A stretch of 64,000 bases of DNA from AWTP1-13 sp963814055 (lineage in GTDB: Bacteria; Pseudomonadota; Alphaproteobacteria; Rhizobiales; Hyphomicrobiaceae): NCBI GenBank assembly GCA_963814055.1, contig CAWFBJ010000001.1, positions 310,001 through 374,000 of the forward strand. Direction: 5' to 3'. This document shows positions 56,390-63,674 of the stretch, piece by piece; the first letter of the stretch is position 1; the number at the start of each line of letters is the position of its first letter. The position numbers and the translations under genes are program-made. The notes under the pieces were generated by a model, which did no database searches, had not been told where the DNA came from, and saw only the letters and a program-made list of their open reading frames with translations.

Positions 56390-56710
56390 TCAGTTGAATG
56401 GATCGATGGTCCTGACCTTTTTGCAGCTCCTCTCCCAGGTCAGGCAGCCGCCGTCGCTCGTCCGCCAAGTACACTTCCAGGGGCCGCAAACCTCTGCCGG
56501 TTTCGTGGCTCCAAAGCGCAACCCGCGCGGTCCCGAATGTGGATGCGATTGCGATCGTTTATGTCGGTTATAGCGAGCGAACTCGACCATGGGTTCGACG
56601 GCGACCGAGGAGGCACCCGCCGGCGCCAACGCCCCGGCGTTAACGCTTCCCGAAATGGCCATGAGGCCGATCGCGGCGATACCCGATGCCCAAACTGTTG
56701 CGTACAGCAT
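56390..56710 (-). CDS. Small secreted cysteine-rich protein
   Basis: 106 residues from ATG 56710 with GGAGGGA upstream. A signal peptide (VWASGIAAIGLMAISGSVNA) leads to an Ala-rich part and a C-terminal half with Cys pairs (EVCGPWKCTW, GGCLTWERSCKK) that probably form disulfides. No family recognised. It is convergent with the metallophosphoesterase. Confidence 0.6.
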   Translation of the reverse strand: MLYATVWASGIAAIGLMAISGSVNAGALAPAGASSVAVEPMVEFARYNRHKRSQSHPHSGPRGLRFGATKPAEVCGPWKCTWRTSDGGCLTWERSCKKVRTIDPFN

Positions 56711-57036
56711 TTGTCGTTCCCTCCAGCGGAGTTGTTGACCAATGCTGGTTTGTCGCCTCGACCGATCGGCGGGTTCATGATGACGCAGAAAAAAGGGCTG
56801 CCGCACCGCGTGCAGGACCCTGGTTAGCCGCGCTTTGGGGCGTTTGTGCCTTGCGTTGCTTGGCTTGTATGCGCTTGCGCATTAACAGGACTTATTGCCC
56901 CCATCGCCAAATCGAGATTGGGCATCGGACCGGCGTACACATCGAGGACGGGTGGTATGGGACGGCAAAGCCCACTAATATGCCGGCTGTGTCGCGGCTG
57001 GGGCGCCGACAAAAAATGTTTCGCAGGGAGAGAACG
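56711..57036. other. Gene-free region upstream of the TctC-type gene
   Basis: 326 bases between divergent starts (56710 minus and 57037 plus). It should hold both promoters. No gene, RNA or repeat stood out; the long frame reading into the TctC gene here has no signal peptide or homology upstream of 57037. Confidence 0.5.
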
Positions 57037-58032
57037 ATGCTCAAGTTTCGCCGGATGGTGCCTGCGTTGCTGGCTGTGCTAGCCGGGGCCGCGCTGTCTG
57101 GACCGCTCTACGCCCAGGGCTATCCCGACAAACCCATCGTGCTGATCGTGCCGTTCGCGGCGGGCGGACCTTCCGACACCATCGGCCGGCTGGTGGCGGA
57201 ACATCTCGGCCGCAATCTCGGCCAGCAGGTCATCGTGGAGAACGTGGGCGGCGCCGGCGGCACGCTGGGTGCCGAGCGCGCGGCCAAGGCCGCGCCCGAC
57301 GGCTACACGCTCCTCACGCATCACAGCGGCCTGCCCGCCGGAGCCGCGCTCTACGCCAACCTGCGCTACAACTCCAAGACCGCATTCGAGCCGCTGGGAC
57401 TCGTCAACACCGGACCGATGGTGCTGTTGAGCAAGAAGGCGCTGGAGACCAAGGACGCCAAGGAGCTGTTTGCCTGGCTGAAGGCGCAGGGCGACAAAGC
57501 GTCCGTCGGCTTCGCGGGCGTCGGCTCCAACTCCTACATCTGCGCGACCCTGCTGCAGCAGCAGCTCGGCGTGAAGGTTGCCATGGTGCCCTATCGCGGC
57601 ACCGGCCCGGCCATGATCGACCTGGTGGCCGGCCAGATCGACGTGCTGTGCGATCAGGCAACGACGGCGGTGCCGCAGATCCAAGGCGGCACGGTGAAGG
57701 CCTATGCCGTGACGTCGGCCGAGCGGCTGGACAGCATCAAGGATGTGCCGTCGGCCAAGGAGGCGGGCCTGCCCGACTTCAACGTGACGATCTGGAACGG
57801 CCTCTACGCGCCCAAGGGCGTGCCCAAGGAGGTGGTCGACAAGGTCAACGCTGCGGTCGGCAAGATGGTGACCGATGCCACCGTGCTGGAGCGGTTCGCG
57901 GCCACCGGCACGCAACCGTTCCCGGCAGCGATGCGCTCGCCGGCCGAACATGCGAAGTACCTAACGGGCGAGTTCGCGCGCTTCGAGGCCATGTTCAAGG
58001 CGGTCGGCGTGACGCCGCAGGAGGCGAAGTAG
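57037..58032 (+). CDS. Tripartite tricarboxylate transporter binding protein (TctC/Bug family)
   Basis: 331 residues from ATG 57037 with GGGAG upstream. A signal peptide (MLKFRRMVPALLAVLAGAALSGPLYAQG) leads to the mature IVLIVPFAAGGPSDTIGRLVAEHLGRNLGQQVIVEN, the Bug-family signature, and VAMVPYRGTGPAMIDLVAGQID. It binds a carboxylate in the periplasm for a TctAB-type importer. No tctA/tctB genes lie next to it, which is normal for the expanded Bug families. Confidence 0.95.
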   Translation: MLKFRRMVPALLAVLAGAALSGPLYAQGYPDKPIVLIVPFAAGGPSDTIGRLVAEHLGRNLGQQVIVENVGGAGGTLGAERAAKAAPDGYTLLTHHSGLPAGAALYANLRYNSKTAFEPLGLVNTGPMVLLSKKALETKDAKELFAWLKAQGDKASVGFAGVGSNSYICATLLQQQLGVKVAMVPYRGTGPAMIDLVAGQIDVLCDQATTAVPQIQGGTVKAYAVTSAERLDSIKDVPSAKEAGLPDFNVTIWNGLYAPKGVPKEVVDKVNAAVGKMVTDATVLERFAATGTQPFPAAMRSPAEHAKYLTGEFARFEAMFKAVGVTPQEAK

Positions 58033-58112
58033 CTGCACGATTGAGGGGTCTGGCCTGCTGTTTTGAACGATGACCTCGCCGCCGGGCTTCGTTACGACAC
58101 CTCACCTGTGTG

Positions 58113-58232
58113 ACCCGTCATCCCGGAAGTTGAGGCAACGCCGAGACTATCCGGGATCCAGCCACGAGGCCGGAGCGTGTAACTGGTTCCCCGATAGCCT
58201 CGCCGAGGCTCGGCTTCGGGGATGACGGGTGG
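58113..58232. repeat. Dispersed palindromic repeat module
   Basis: Ends are the perfect 12-bp inverted pair ACCCGTCATCCC (58113-58124) and GGGATGACGGGT (58219-58230). The inner part has CCCCGATAGCCTCGCC, which is repeated almost unchanged at 59847. Located between the TctC-type gene and the DMT gene. Confidence 0.75.
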
Positions 58233-58277
58233 CGATTGGATGACGGGTGGTGATTTTTTCAGGTCAGAGAGCATCGC

Positions 58278-59225
58278 TTGAGCAATCCGGCTTCCCTGCC
58301 GAGCATCGTGTCACGGCTGGTGGACCGGCTGTATCAGCTGCCAGCCGTGCTGCTGACGCTGACGGCTGTGTTCTGGGCGGGCAATGCCATCGTCAGCCGG
58401 CTGGCCGTGGACAACATCTCGCCGTTCCTGCTGGTGTTCCTGCGCTGGGTGCTGGTGCTGGCCGTGATGTGGCCCCTGTACGGCGGCCAGGTGCGCGCGC
58501 ACTGGGGCGAGATCAGGCCGCGGCTGCTGCGCATCACGCTGATGGCCATTTTCGGATTCACGGGGTTCAACGCGCTGTTCTACACGGCCGGCTACTACAC
58601 CAGTGCCATCAACATCGGCATCCTGCAGGGCTCCATTCCCGTAGTCGTGCTGGCGGGCGCGTACTTCATGTATGGGACGCGCACGACGCTGGTGCAGATC
58701 GCGGGCGTGCTGATCACGCTGGTGGGCGTCATTGTCGTCGCCACGCAGGGAGCGCCGCTGTCGATCCTGGAGATCGGCTTCAACCGGGGCGATGTCGCCA
58801 TGCTTGCGGCCTGCGCGCTCTATGCTTTCTACACGCTCGGGCTGCGCGATCGGCCGAACATGCCCGGCATCGCCTTCTTCACGCTGCTGGCGCTGATCTC
58901 GGCAATCACGTCGGTGCCGCTGCTGGTGGCGGAGGCCGTGCTGTACGGCCTGGCGATGCCGACGCTGCAAGGCTGGCTGGTGACGCTGTTCGTTGCAGTC
59001 TTTCCCTCGTGCCTGGCACAGCTCTTCTACCTGCGCGGCGTCGACCTGATCGGGCCGGGGCGCGCGGGCGTGTTCGTCAATCTCGTGCCGGTGTTCGCGG
59101 CCATCCTCGCGGTGACGCTGATCAACGAGCCGTTCGCGATGTTCCATGCCGTTGCGCTGGTGCTTGTCATCGGCGGTATCTGGCTGGCGCAGCGGACGCA
59201 GGTGGGGGCTAAGCCGGGCAGCTAA
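58278..59225 (+). CDS. DMT family (EamA) transporter
   Basis: 315 residues with ten membrane helices in two EamA repeats. WAGNAIVSRLAV, FLRWVLVLAVMWP and YFMYGTRTTLVQIAGVLITLVGVIVV mark the first repeat, LAQLFYLRGVDLIGPGRAGVFVNLVPVFA the second. The start is a TTG at 58278 with a weak SD, so it may be uncertain. Possible amino-acid or metabolite exporter. Confidence 0.9.
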   Translation: MSNPASLPSIVSRLVDRLYQLPAVLLTLTAVFWAGNAIVSRLAVDNISPFLLVFLRWVLVLAVMWPLYGGQVRAHWGEIRPRLLRITLMAIFGFTGFNALFYTAGYYTSAINIGILQGSIPVVVLAGAYFMYGTRTTLVQIAGVLITLVGVIVVATQGAPLSILEIGFNRGDVAMLAACALYAFYTLGLRDRPNMPGIAFFTLLALISAITSVPLLVAEAVLYGLAMPTLQGWLVTLFVAVFPSCLAQLFYLRGVDLIGPGRAGVFVNLVPVFAAILAVTLINEPFAMFHAVALVLVIGGIWLAQRTQVGAKPGS

Positions 59226-59307
59226 GTCTACTCTCCGGCGAGTCCGTTCTGCTTCTTTTGTAGCCACATCTTGCCAATTTTGTGGGCATCTGGCGTATTA
59301 TGGCTGG

Positions 59308-59682
59308 GTGACCAAGGCTCAGATCGTCATCGAGATCGTGCTGCTGCTGCAGGGAACGCCTGTGGACGATTTCGCGCGCCACAACCTGGCTGCGGCAGGC
59401 AACAAGGTCATCGTCCGGTGCGCCGAAACGGCAGCCGTCGGCAGCCCCGAGGGACAGCTCTGCAAGCGCGCCATGGCCACCGCGCTGCTGCGCTACTCGT
59501 ATCGCTTCACGATGGCCCAGCTTGGCGTGCTGGCCGATCTCTATGCCACCGCGCTCGAACACCTGGAGCCCGAGGCCGTACCGCGCGTGCGGGCGGCCAT
59601 GTGCGACGCCACGTCCGACGAAGCCCAGAAAGACCCCGCCGCGGCCCGCGCCGTGTGCGACCGGCTCTCGATGGATTTCTGA
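59308..59682 (+). CDS. Helical protein of unknown function
   Basis: 124 residues from a GTG at 59308; upstream frames have no better start. Sequence is helical and Ala-rich, with three cysteines (VRCAETAAV, MCDATS, VCDRLS). No signal peptide and no recognised family. No SD is visible. It lies between the DMT gene and a repeat region, on the same strand as the DMT gene. Confidence 0.5.
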   Translation: MTKAQIVIEIVLLLQGTPVDDFARHNLAAAGNKVIVRCAETAAVGSPEGQLCKRAMATALLRYSYRFTMAQLGVLADLYATALEHLEPEAVPRVRAAMCDATSDEAQKDPAAARAVCDRLSMDF

Positions 59683-59718
59683 GCCGGCATTTGTTCCCGC
59701 ACCCAGCAGGCGGACAGG

Positions 59719-59891
59719 TGCATGGGTTCCCGCCTGCGCGGGAATGACGTTTGCTGTGAAGGTTGGCGCATCGAACTGGCGTCGTTCCCGCGAGAGCGGA
59801 GCGCTGAGCGGGAATCCAGATGCGCGCGATGCCATTGCTGCTGGATCCCCGATAGCCTCGCCCGAGGCTCGGCTTCGGGGATGACGGGTGG
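59719..59891. repeat. Dispersed palindromic repeat modules
   Basis: Contains GTTCCCGCCTGCGCGGGAAT, then GTTCCCGCGAGAGCGG and GAGCGGGAATCCAGA, and finally CCCCGATAGCCTCGCCC to GGGGATGACGGGTGG (59847-59891), a near-copy of 58189-58232 (one base longer). It shares the GCGGGAATCCAGA core with the 54.3-kb locus. Confidence 0.7.
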
Positions 59892-60242
59892 GTGGGCTTG
59901 GGGATGGCAATGGGGGGCGCAATTCACCATGCGGGCAGCGTTGGTGCGCTGGACTTATCCCCGCTGCCTGGCGCGTGTGGCACCATGGGCGTGCCGCTGC
60001 CTGCGACGGGACGTGGGTGGGCCCATTCACCGTCCTCGTGGCAGCGGCCGGCGCCCGGAAGGAGAGCGGAATGGCTCGAGATCCGGGAGGCCCGGACGCA
60101 ACCGTTTCCGGTGAAGTTCCAGCAATGGCGCGGAGCCGGCGACCGCCCTAGCGGCTCAAGGTGGATCGCTGCGCGCCAGGCAACTGGTCGCAGCCGGGAA
60201 ACCAAAGTTTTTGCTCCGGGACTTAAAATCGCCGACGCGGGT

Positions 60243-60397
60243 GCCGTAAGGCAACCCCCGGGCCGTGAGGCCCAGAGAGCCCGCAAGGGCTCTCCGAGGA
60301 GGCCCGCAAGGGTCTCCTGGAGCTGGGCGACCAGCTCTCCCCGATTGCCGACGAGGCATCCGCGTGACCCGTCGCACCTCCGGCCCCTCTGCCGGAG
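60243..60397 (+). other. Tandem array of GNRA-tetraloop hairpins
   Basis: Five successive hairpins all have GNRA loops: GCC-GTAA-GGC (60243), GGGCC-GTGA-GGCCC (60260), GAGAGCCC-GCAA-GGGCTCTC (60275), a 9-bp stem with GCAA (60297-60318), and an 8-bp stem with GCGA (60319-60338). A sixth 7-bp hairpin CTCCGGC/GCCGGAG has a 6-base loop (60378-60397). They end about 60 bases before the start of the next gene (60460). I cannot name a known RNA class. Confidence 0.6.
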
Positions 60398-60459
60398 ACG
60401 GACGGCGCGTGCGTAAACCGCCCGATACTTCATCAACAGTGCGAGCGACGAAAAGCGAC

Positions 60460-60849
60460 ATGACAACCCGGATCAATCACCCCGATGCGCTCGACGATCT
60501 CGCGTTTCTCGCGCGGGCAGCCGAGATCATTTTCGATTTGACGGAGCTTCACCACAGCCTCTCAGAAAGCGAGAAACAGGAGGTGTTGGCCGCGGCCGAG
60601 CGAGAGGCCTCCAGGTGGGAAGAGCGCAAGCAAGCTCAGATCGTCGCGTGCGTGGACGTTGCCACGTGCTCCGATGCGCGCTGCCGCCGCAGCAAGAGCT
60701 GCACGACGTTGCGCTGGATTTCAGCGCAATCGCAGGCAGCGCGCCAGCGCCTCGCGGTCGAACAGGCGAAGTGGCCGACGCCCGAACCGGAACATGCACC
60801 CGCACCGCGCGCGGACAAGAAGAAAGGGCGCACCGGAGTGCGCCCTTGA
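60460..60849 (+). CDS. Small protein with a cysteine cluster, unknown function
   Basis: 129 residues from ATG 60460, no strong SD. The N-terminal half (LAFLARAAEIIFDLTELHHSLSESEKQEVLAAAEREASRWEE) is helical. A cluster of Cys follows (ACVDVATCSDARCRRSKSC), perhaps metal binding. The C-terminal tail KKKGRTGVRP is coded within the hairpin of the rpoH terminator. The frame continues upstream without support. Preceded by the GNRA hairpin array, so the array could be its leader. Confidence 0.6.
   Translation: MTTRINHPDALDDLAFLARAAEIIFDLTELHHSLSESEKQEVLAAAEREASRWEERKQAQIVACVDVATCSDARCRRSKSCTTLRWISAQSQAARQRLAVEQAKWPTPEPEHAPAPRADKKKGRTGVRP
60814..60847 (-). terminator. Rho-independent terminator of rpoH
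   Basis: Perfect 10-bp stem AAGGGCGCAC/GTGCGCCCTT with a 4-base loop (60824-60847), then TTTCTTCTT on the minus strand. It lies 35 bases past the rpoH stop and inside the last codons of the plus-strand gene at 60460. Confidence 0.8.
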
Positions 60850-60881
60850 AAATTGTTTCGTGCGCTTGGCCGCGTGGCCAG

Positions 60882-61781
60882 TTAGTGCAGCGCCGCCGTG
60901 GCGCCGATTTCGTCCTTGCGGGCCGATTTCTGCACCGCCGATTGGACCTTTTCGAAGGCGCGCACCTCGATCTGGCGGATGCGCTCCCGGCTCACGCCGA
61001 ACTCCTCCGACAGGTCTTCCAGCGTGGCCGGCTCCTCGGCCAGGCGGCGTGCCTCGAAGATACGCTTCTCGCGATCGTTCAAGGTCGACAGCGCCTTGGC
61101 GAGGTAGGCACGGCGATGATCGAGCTCTTCGCTTTCGGCAAGCCGTTCCTCCTGGTCGGGCGTGTCGTCCACCAGCCAGTCCTGCCACTCGCCGCCGCCT
61201 TCCATGTCGGCACGCACCGGCGCATTCAGCGATGCGTCACCGCCGAGGCGGCGGTTCATGTTGACGACGTCTTCTTCCGGCACGCCGAGCTTGGTGGCGA
61301 TGTGCTTGACTTGGTCGGGGCGCAGATCGCCGTCCTCCAGCGCCTTGATCTGCCCCTTCATGCGGCGCAGGTTGAAGAACAGCTTCTTCTGCGCCGCCGT
61401 GGTGCCCATTTTTACCAGGCTCCACGAGCGCAGGATGTATTCCTGGATCGAGGCCCTGATCCACCACATGGCATAGGTGGCGAGGCGGAAGCCCTTGTCG
61501 GGCTCGAAGCGCTTGACGGCCTGCATGAGGCCGACGTTGCCCTCCGAGATCACCTCGCCGATCGGCAGGCCGTAGCCGCGGTAACCCATGGCAATGCGCG
61601 TGACGAGGCGCAAATGCGAGGTGACGAGCTTGTGGGCGGCTTCTGAGTCGCCATGTTGCTGCCAGCGCTTGGCCAGCATGAATTCTTCGCCCGGCTCCAG
61701 CATCGGGAACTTGCGGATCTCTTCCAGATACCGCGACAGGCCACCGGAGTCGCCGGCGATCGTGGGAAGTCTCGTAGCCAT
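60882..61781 (-). CDS. rpoH: RNA polymerase sigma factor RpoH (sigma-32)
   Basis: 299 residues. Sigma-70 family regions are complete: LVTSHLRLVTRIAMGYRGYGLPIGEVISEGNVGLMQAVKRFEPDKGFRLATYAMWWIRASIQEYI (region 2, with the RpoH-type YRGYGLP), region 4 with ERIRQIEVRAFEKV, and the RpoH box QKKLFFNLRRMKGQI. It directs heat-shock transcription, including chaperonins and proteases. Promoter with TATAAT lies 80 bases upstream. It follows rluD and a small membrane protein on the same strand. Confidence 0.98.
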   Translation of the reverse strand: MATRLPTIAGDSGGLSRYLEEIRKFPMLEPGEEFMLAKRWQQHGDSEAAHKLVTSHLRLVTRIAMGYRGYGLPIGEVISEGNVGLMQAVKRFEPDKGFRLATYAMWWIRASIQEYILRSWSLVKMGTTAAQKKLFFNLRRMKGQIKALEDGDLRPDQVKHIATKLGVPEEDVVNMNRRLGGDASLNAPVRADMEGGGEWQDWLVDDTPDQEERLAESEELDHRRAYLAKALSTLNDREKRIFEARRLAEEPATLEDLSEEFGVSRERIRQIEVRAFEKVQSAVQKSARKDEIGATAALH

Positions 61782-61859
61782 CTCTTCATCTCAACCGGCG
61801 CTTTTCGTTGGGACGTACGCGCCAGGTGCTCCTAGCGATCCCCCTTGGACCGCGATGCC

Positions 61860-61865
61860 ATTATA
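61860..61865 (-). promoter_or_regulatory. -10 element of rpoH promoter
   Basis: On the minus strand TATAAT is a perfect -10 hexamer about 80 bases upstream of the rpoH start. A -35 hexamer at 16-18 bases is not obvious, so the promoter is a candidate and not proven. Confidence 0.55.
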
Positions 61866-62017
61866 GCAAATCCTGTGATGCAAGCATGGCAACACAAGAC
61901 ACAAGTCGAGCAAGTTCGTGTGTGCAGGGGGTAACGGCAGTTCACACATTAGTAATATGCAATAAGTACGAGCGCCGGGCGCCAATTCCGTCTATGCGGC
62001 GGCCGTGTGAAGAAATG

Positions 62018-62335
62018 TTAATCTGCCTGCGCGTTCAGTCGCAGCGGATGGTCCGCGAACTCACCGGGGGCGCCGCGGCCCGACATGGCGGTGCGAGGCA
62101 CTGCGGGCGGCTCCCTGAACTCGATGTTGTCCGCCCAGGTCTGGCGCTCCAGCTCCAGTTCGGCGCGCTGGTCGCGGCCGGCGAACGGCCACAGCGCAAC
62201 GCCGCAGGTCACGAGGATGGCCCCGAGCCAGAAGAAAATCTCGAGCACGCTCGACTGGCCCGACTGCAGACTGACGAATGCGCTCGCGAGAATGGCGGCG
62301 AGGATCAGGCCGAAAACCACAAAACGCATGCCCAT
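62018..62335 (-). CDS. Small membrane protein downstream of rluD
   Basis: 105 residues. Two hydrophobic segments at about 5-25 and 30-52 (FVVFGLILAAILASAFV, EIFFWLGAILVTCGVALWPF) are followed by a hydrophilic tail RAELELERQTWADNIEFREPP. No family recognised with certainty. It lies between rluD (111 bases upstream) and rpoH (237 bases downstream) on the same strand. Confidence 0.7.
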   Translation of the reverse strand: MGMRFVVFGLILAAILASAFVSLQSGQSSVLEIFFWLGAILVTCGVALWPFAGRDQRAELELERQTWADNIEFREPPAVPRTAMSGRGAPGEFADHPLRLNAQAD

Positions 62336-62445
62336 GCGGCACCTCCAGCAAGAGCGGCGTCGCGTTGCAGCAGCAGCGCGGCCGGGGAGGGATTGTCAGG
62401 ATTATGTGTAAAGCAAAGGTTTCCAGAACGCCAAATCGTCGCGGA

Positions 62446-63462
62446 TCAGCCGCCTTTGAGCGCGGCAACCAGGTCGGCCATGTCGCGCGGCAGCGGCGAT
62501 GTGAAGGCGAGACGCTTGCCCGTGACCGGGTGCACGAAGGCCAGCTCCGCCGCATGCAGCGCCTGGCGTCCGAGCGCCTCCAGCGCCGCCTGTGCTGCCG
62601 GGTTCAGGTTGCGAGCGCTGGCCTTGAAGCCGGCGCCGTAGGTTTTGTCGCCCAGCAGCGGGTGGCCGATGTGGTCGAGGTGCACGCGCACCTGGTGCGT
62701 GCGGCCGGTCTCCAGCACGAGACGCAGGAGACTGGCGACCGGCTTGCGGCCGTCAGCACGGAAGACCTCGAGCACCTCGTAGCGCGTCACGGCACGGCGG
62801 CCGCGGGCTTCCGCCACGACGGCGATCTTGGTGCGGTTGGTAGCGCTGCGGGAGAGGGCGGCATCGATCACGCCGCGCGGGCGATCCGGCACGCCCCAGG
62901 CGATCGCGCGATAGCCGCGCTCAAGACGGCCGTCGCTGCCGTGAGCCGCGAACTGCTCGGAAAGGCCCCGATGCGCGCGATCGGATTTCGCGGCGACGAG
63001 GAGCCCGCTGGTGTCCTTGTCGAGGCGGTGGACGATGCCGGGCCGCATGACGCCGCCGACACCCGAAAGCGAGGCGCCGCAGTGGGCAATGAGGGCGTTG
63101 ACCAACGTGCCGGACGCGTGCCCGGGCGCGGGATGCACGGTGAGGCCCTTGGGCTTGTCGATGACGATGAGGTGCGCGTCCTCGTAGACAACGGCGAGCG
63201 GGATGGCCTGCGGCTCGGGCTCGGCAGGCTCGGGCGGAGGCACGCAAACGACATAGACTTCACCGGCTTTCACCTTGCGGCCCAGATCCTGCTGCACTTC
63301 TCCATCGCGCCTCACCGCCCCGGCCCGGATCAGCGTCTGCAGGCGCGCCCGGCTGAAATCCGGCAGATGCCGAACCAGAAACCGGTCCAGGCGCTCGCCG
63401 GCCGTGGTCGCCACGGCGGTCAGCACCTGGGGATTGCCGTCTTTGCCGGTCTGCTCGCTCAT
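62446..63462 (-). CDS. rluD: Ribosomal large subunit pseudouridine synthase, RluD type
   Basis: 338 residues. An S4-type RNA-binding domain covers about 21-70 (RLDRFLVRHLPDFSRARLQTLIRAGAV), and the catalytic Asp148 lies in PGIVHRLDKDTSGLLV. RVHLDHIGHPLLGDKTYG closes the domain. RluA/RluD family enzymes modify 23S rRNA helix 69 or other sites; I use RluD because of the S4 domain and the place upstream of rpoH, common in alphaproteobacteria. ATG at 63462. Confidence 0.93.
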   Translation of the reverse strand: MSEQTGKDGNPQVLTAVATTAGERLDRFLVRHLPDFSRARLQTLIRAGAVRRDGEVQQDLGRKVKAGEVYVVCVPPPEPAEPEPQAIPLAVVYEDAHLIVIDKPKGLTVHPAPGHASGTLVNALIAHCGASLSGVGGVMRPGIVHRLDKDTSGLLVAAKSDRAHRGLSEQFAAHGSDGRLERGYRAIAWGVPDRPRGVIDAALSRSATNRTKIAVVAEARGRRAVTRYEVLEVFRADGRKPVASLLRLVLETGRTHQVRVHLDHIGHPLLGDKTYGAGFKASARNLNPAAQAALEALGRQALHAAELAFVHPVTGKRLAFTSPLPRDMADLVAALKGG

Positions 63463-63526
63463 GGAAAATCCGTGCCGGTCTTGATTGCTCGGCCAGCCTC
63501 ACTTATAGACGTGGCTCGCCGCGTGC

Positions 63527-63601
63527 GCCCCGTTCGTCTAGCGGTCAGGACGTCAGCCTCTCACGTTGAAAACAGCGGTTCGATTCCGCTACGGGGCGCC
63601 A
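63527..63601 (+). tRNA. tRNA-Glu (anticodon CTC)
   Basis: 75 bases with encoded CCA. Acceptor GCCCCGT/ACGGGGC (7 bp), anticodon arm TCAGC/GTTGA with a G-U pair, loop CTCTCAC (anticodon CTC, reading GAG), and T-arm AGCGG-TTCGATT-CCGCT are all intact. It lies upstream of the rluD start, on the opposite strand. Confidence 0.95.
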
Positions 63602-63674
63602 CCCTTCGGCGTTGCTCAATATAATCAGCTACTTAAATTTTTTGAGACCGCAACCGGTGGGCGCCACTGCCTAA

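Larger units (their letters stand above)
59683..60459. other. Gene-free region with repeats and tandem hairpins
   Basis: 777 bases without a supported gene. The first part (about 59700-59891) is the repeat module described separately; the second part (60243-60397) holds the hairpin array described separately. Long open frames on both strands here have no SD or homology and are best read as GC-rich shadows. Confidence 0.5.

Noticed and set aside
59892..60416. A 174-residue plus-strand frame across the hairpin array
   Set aside because: No SD or homology; the DNA is better explained by stable hairpins. The other two frames are no better.
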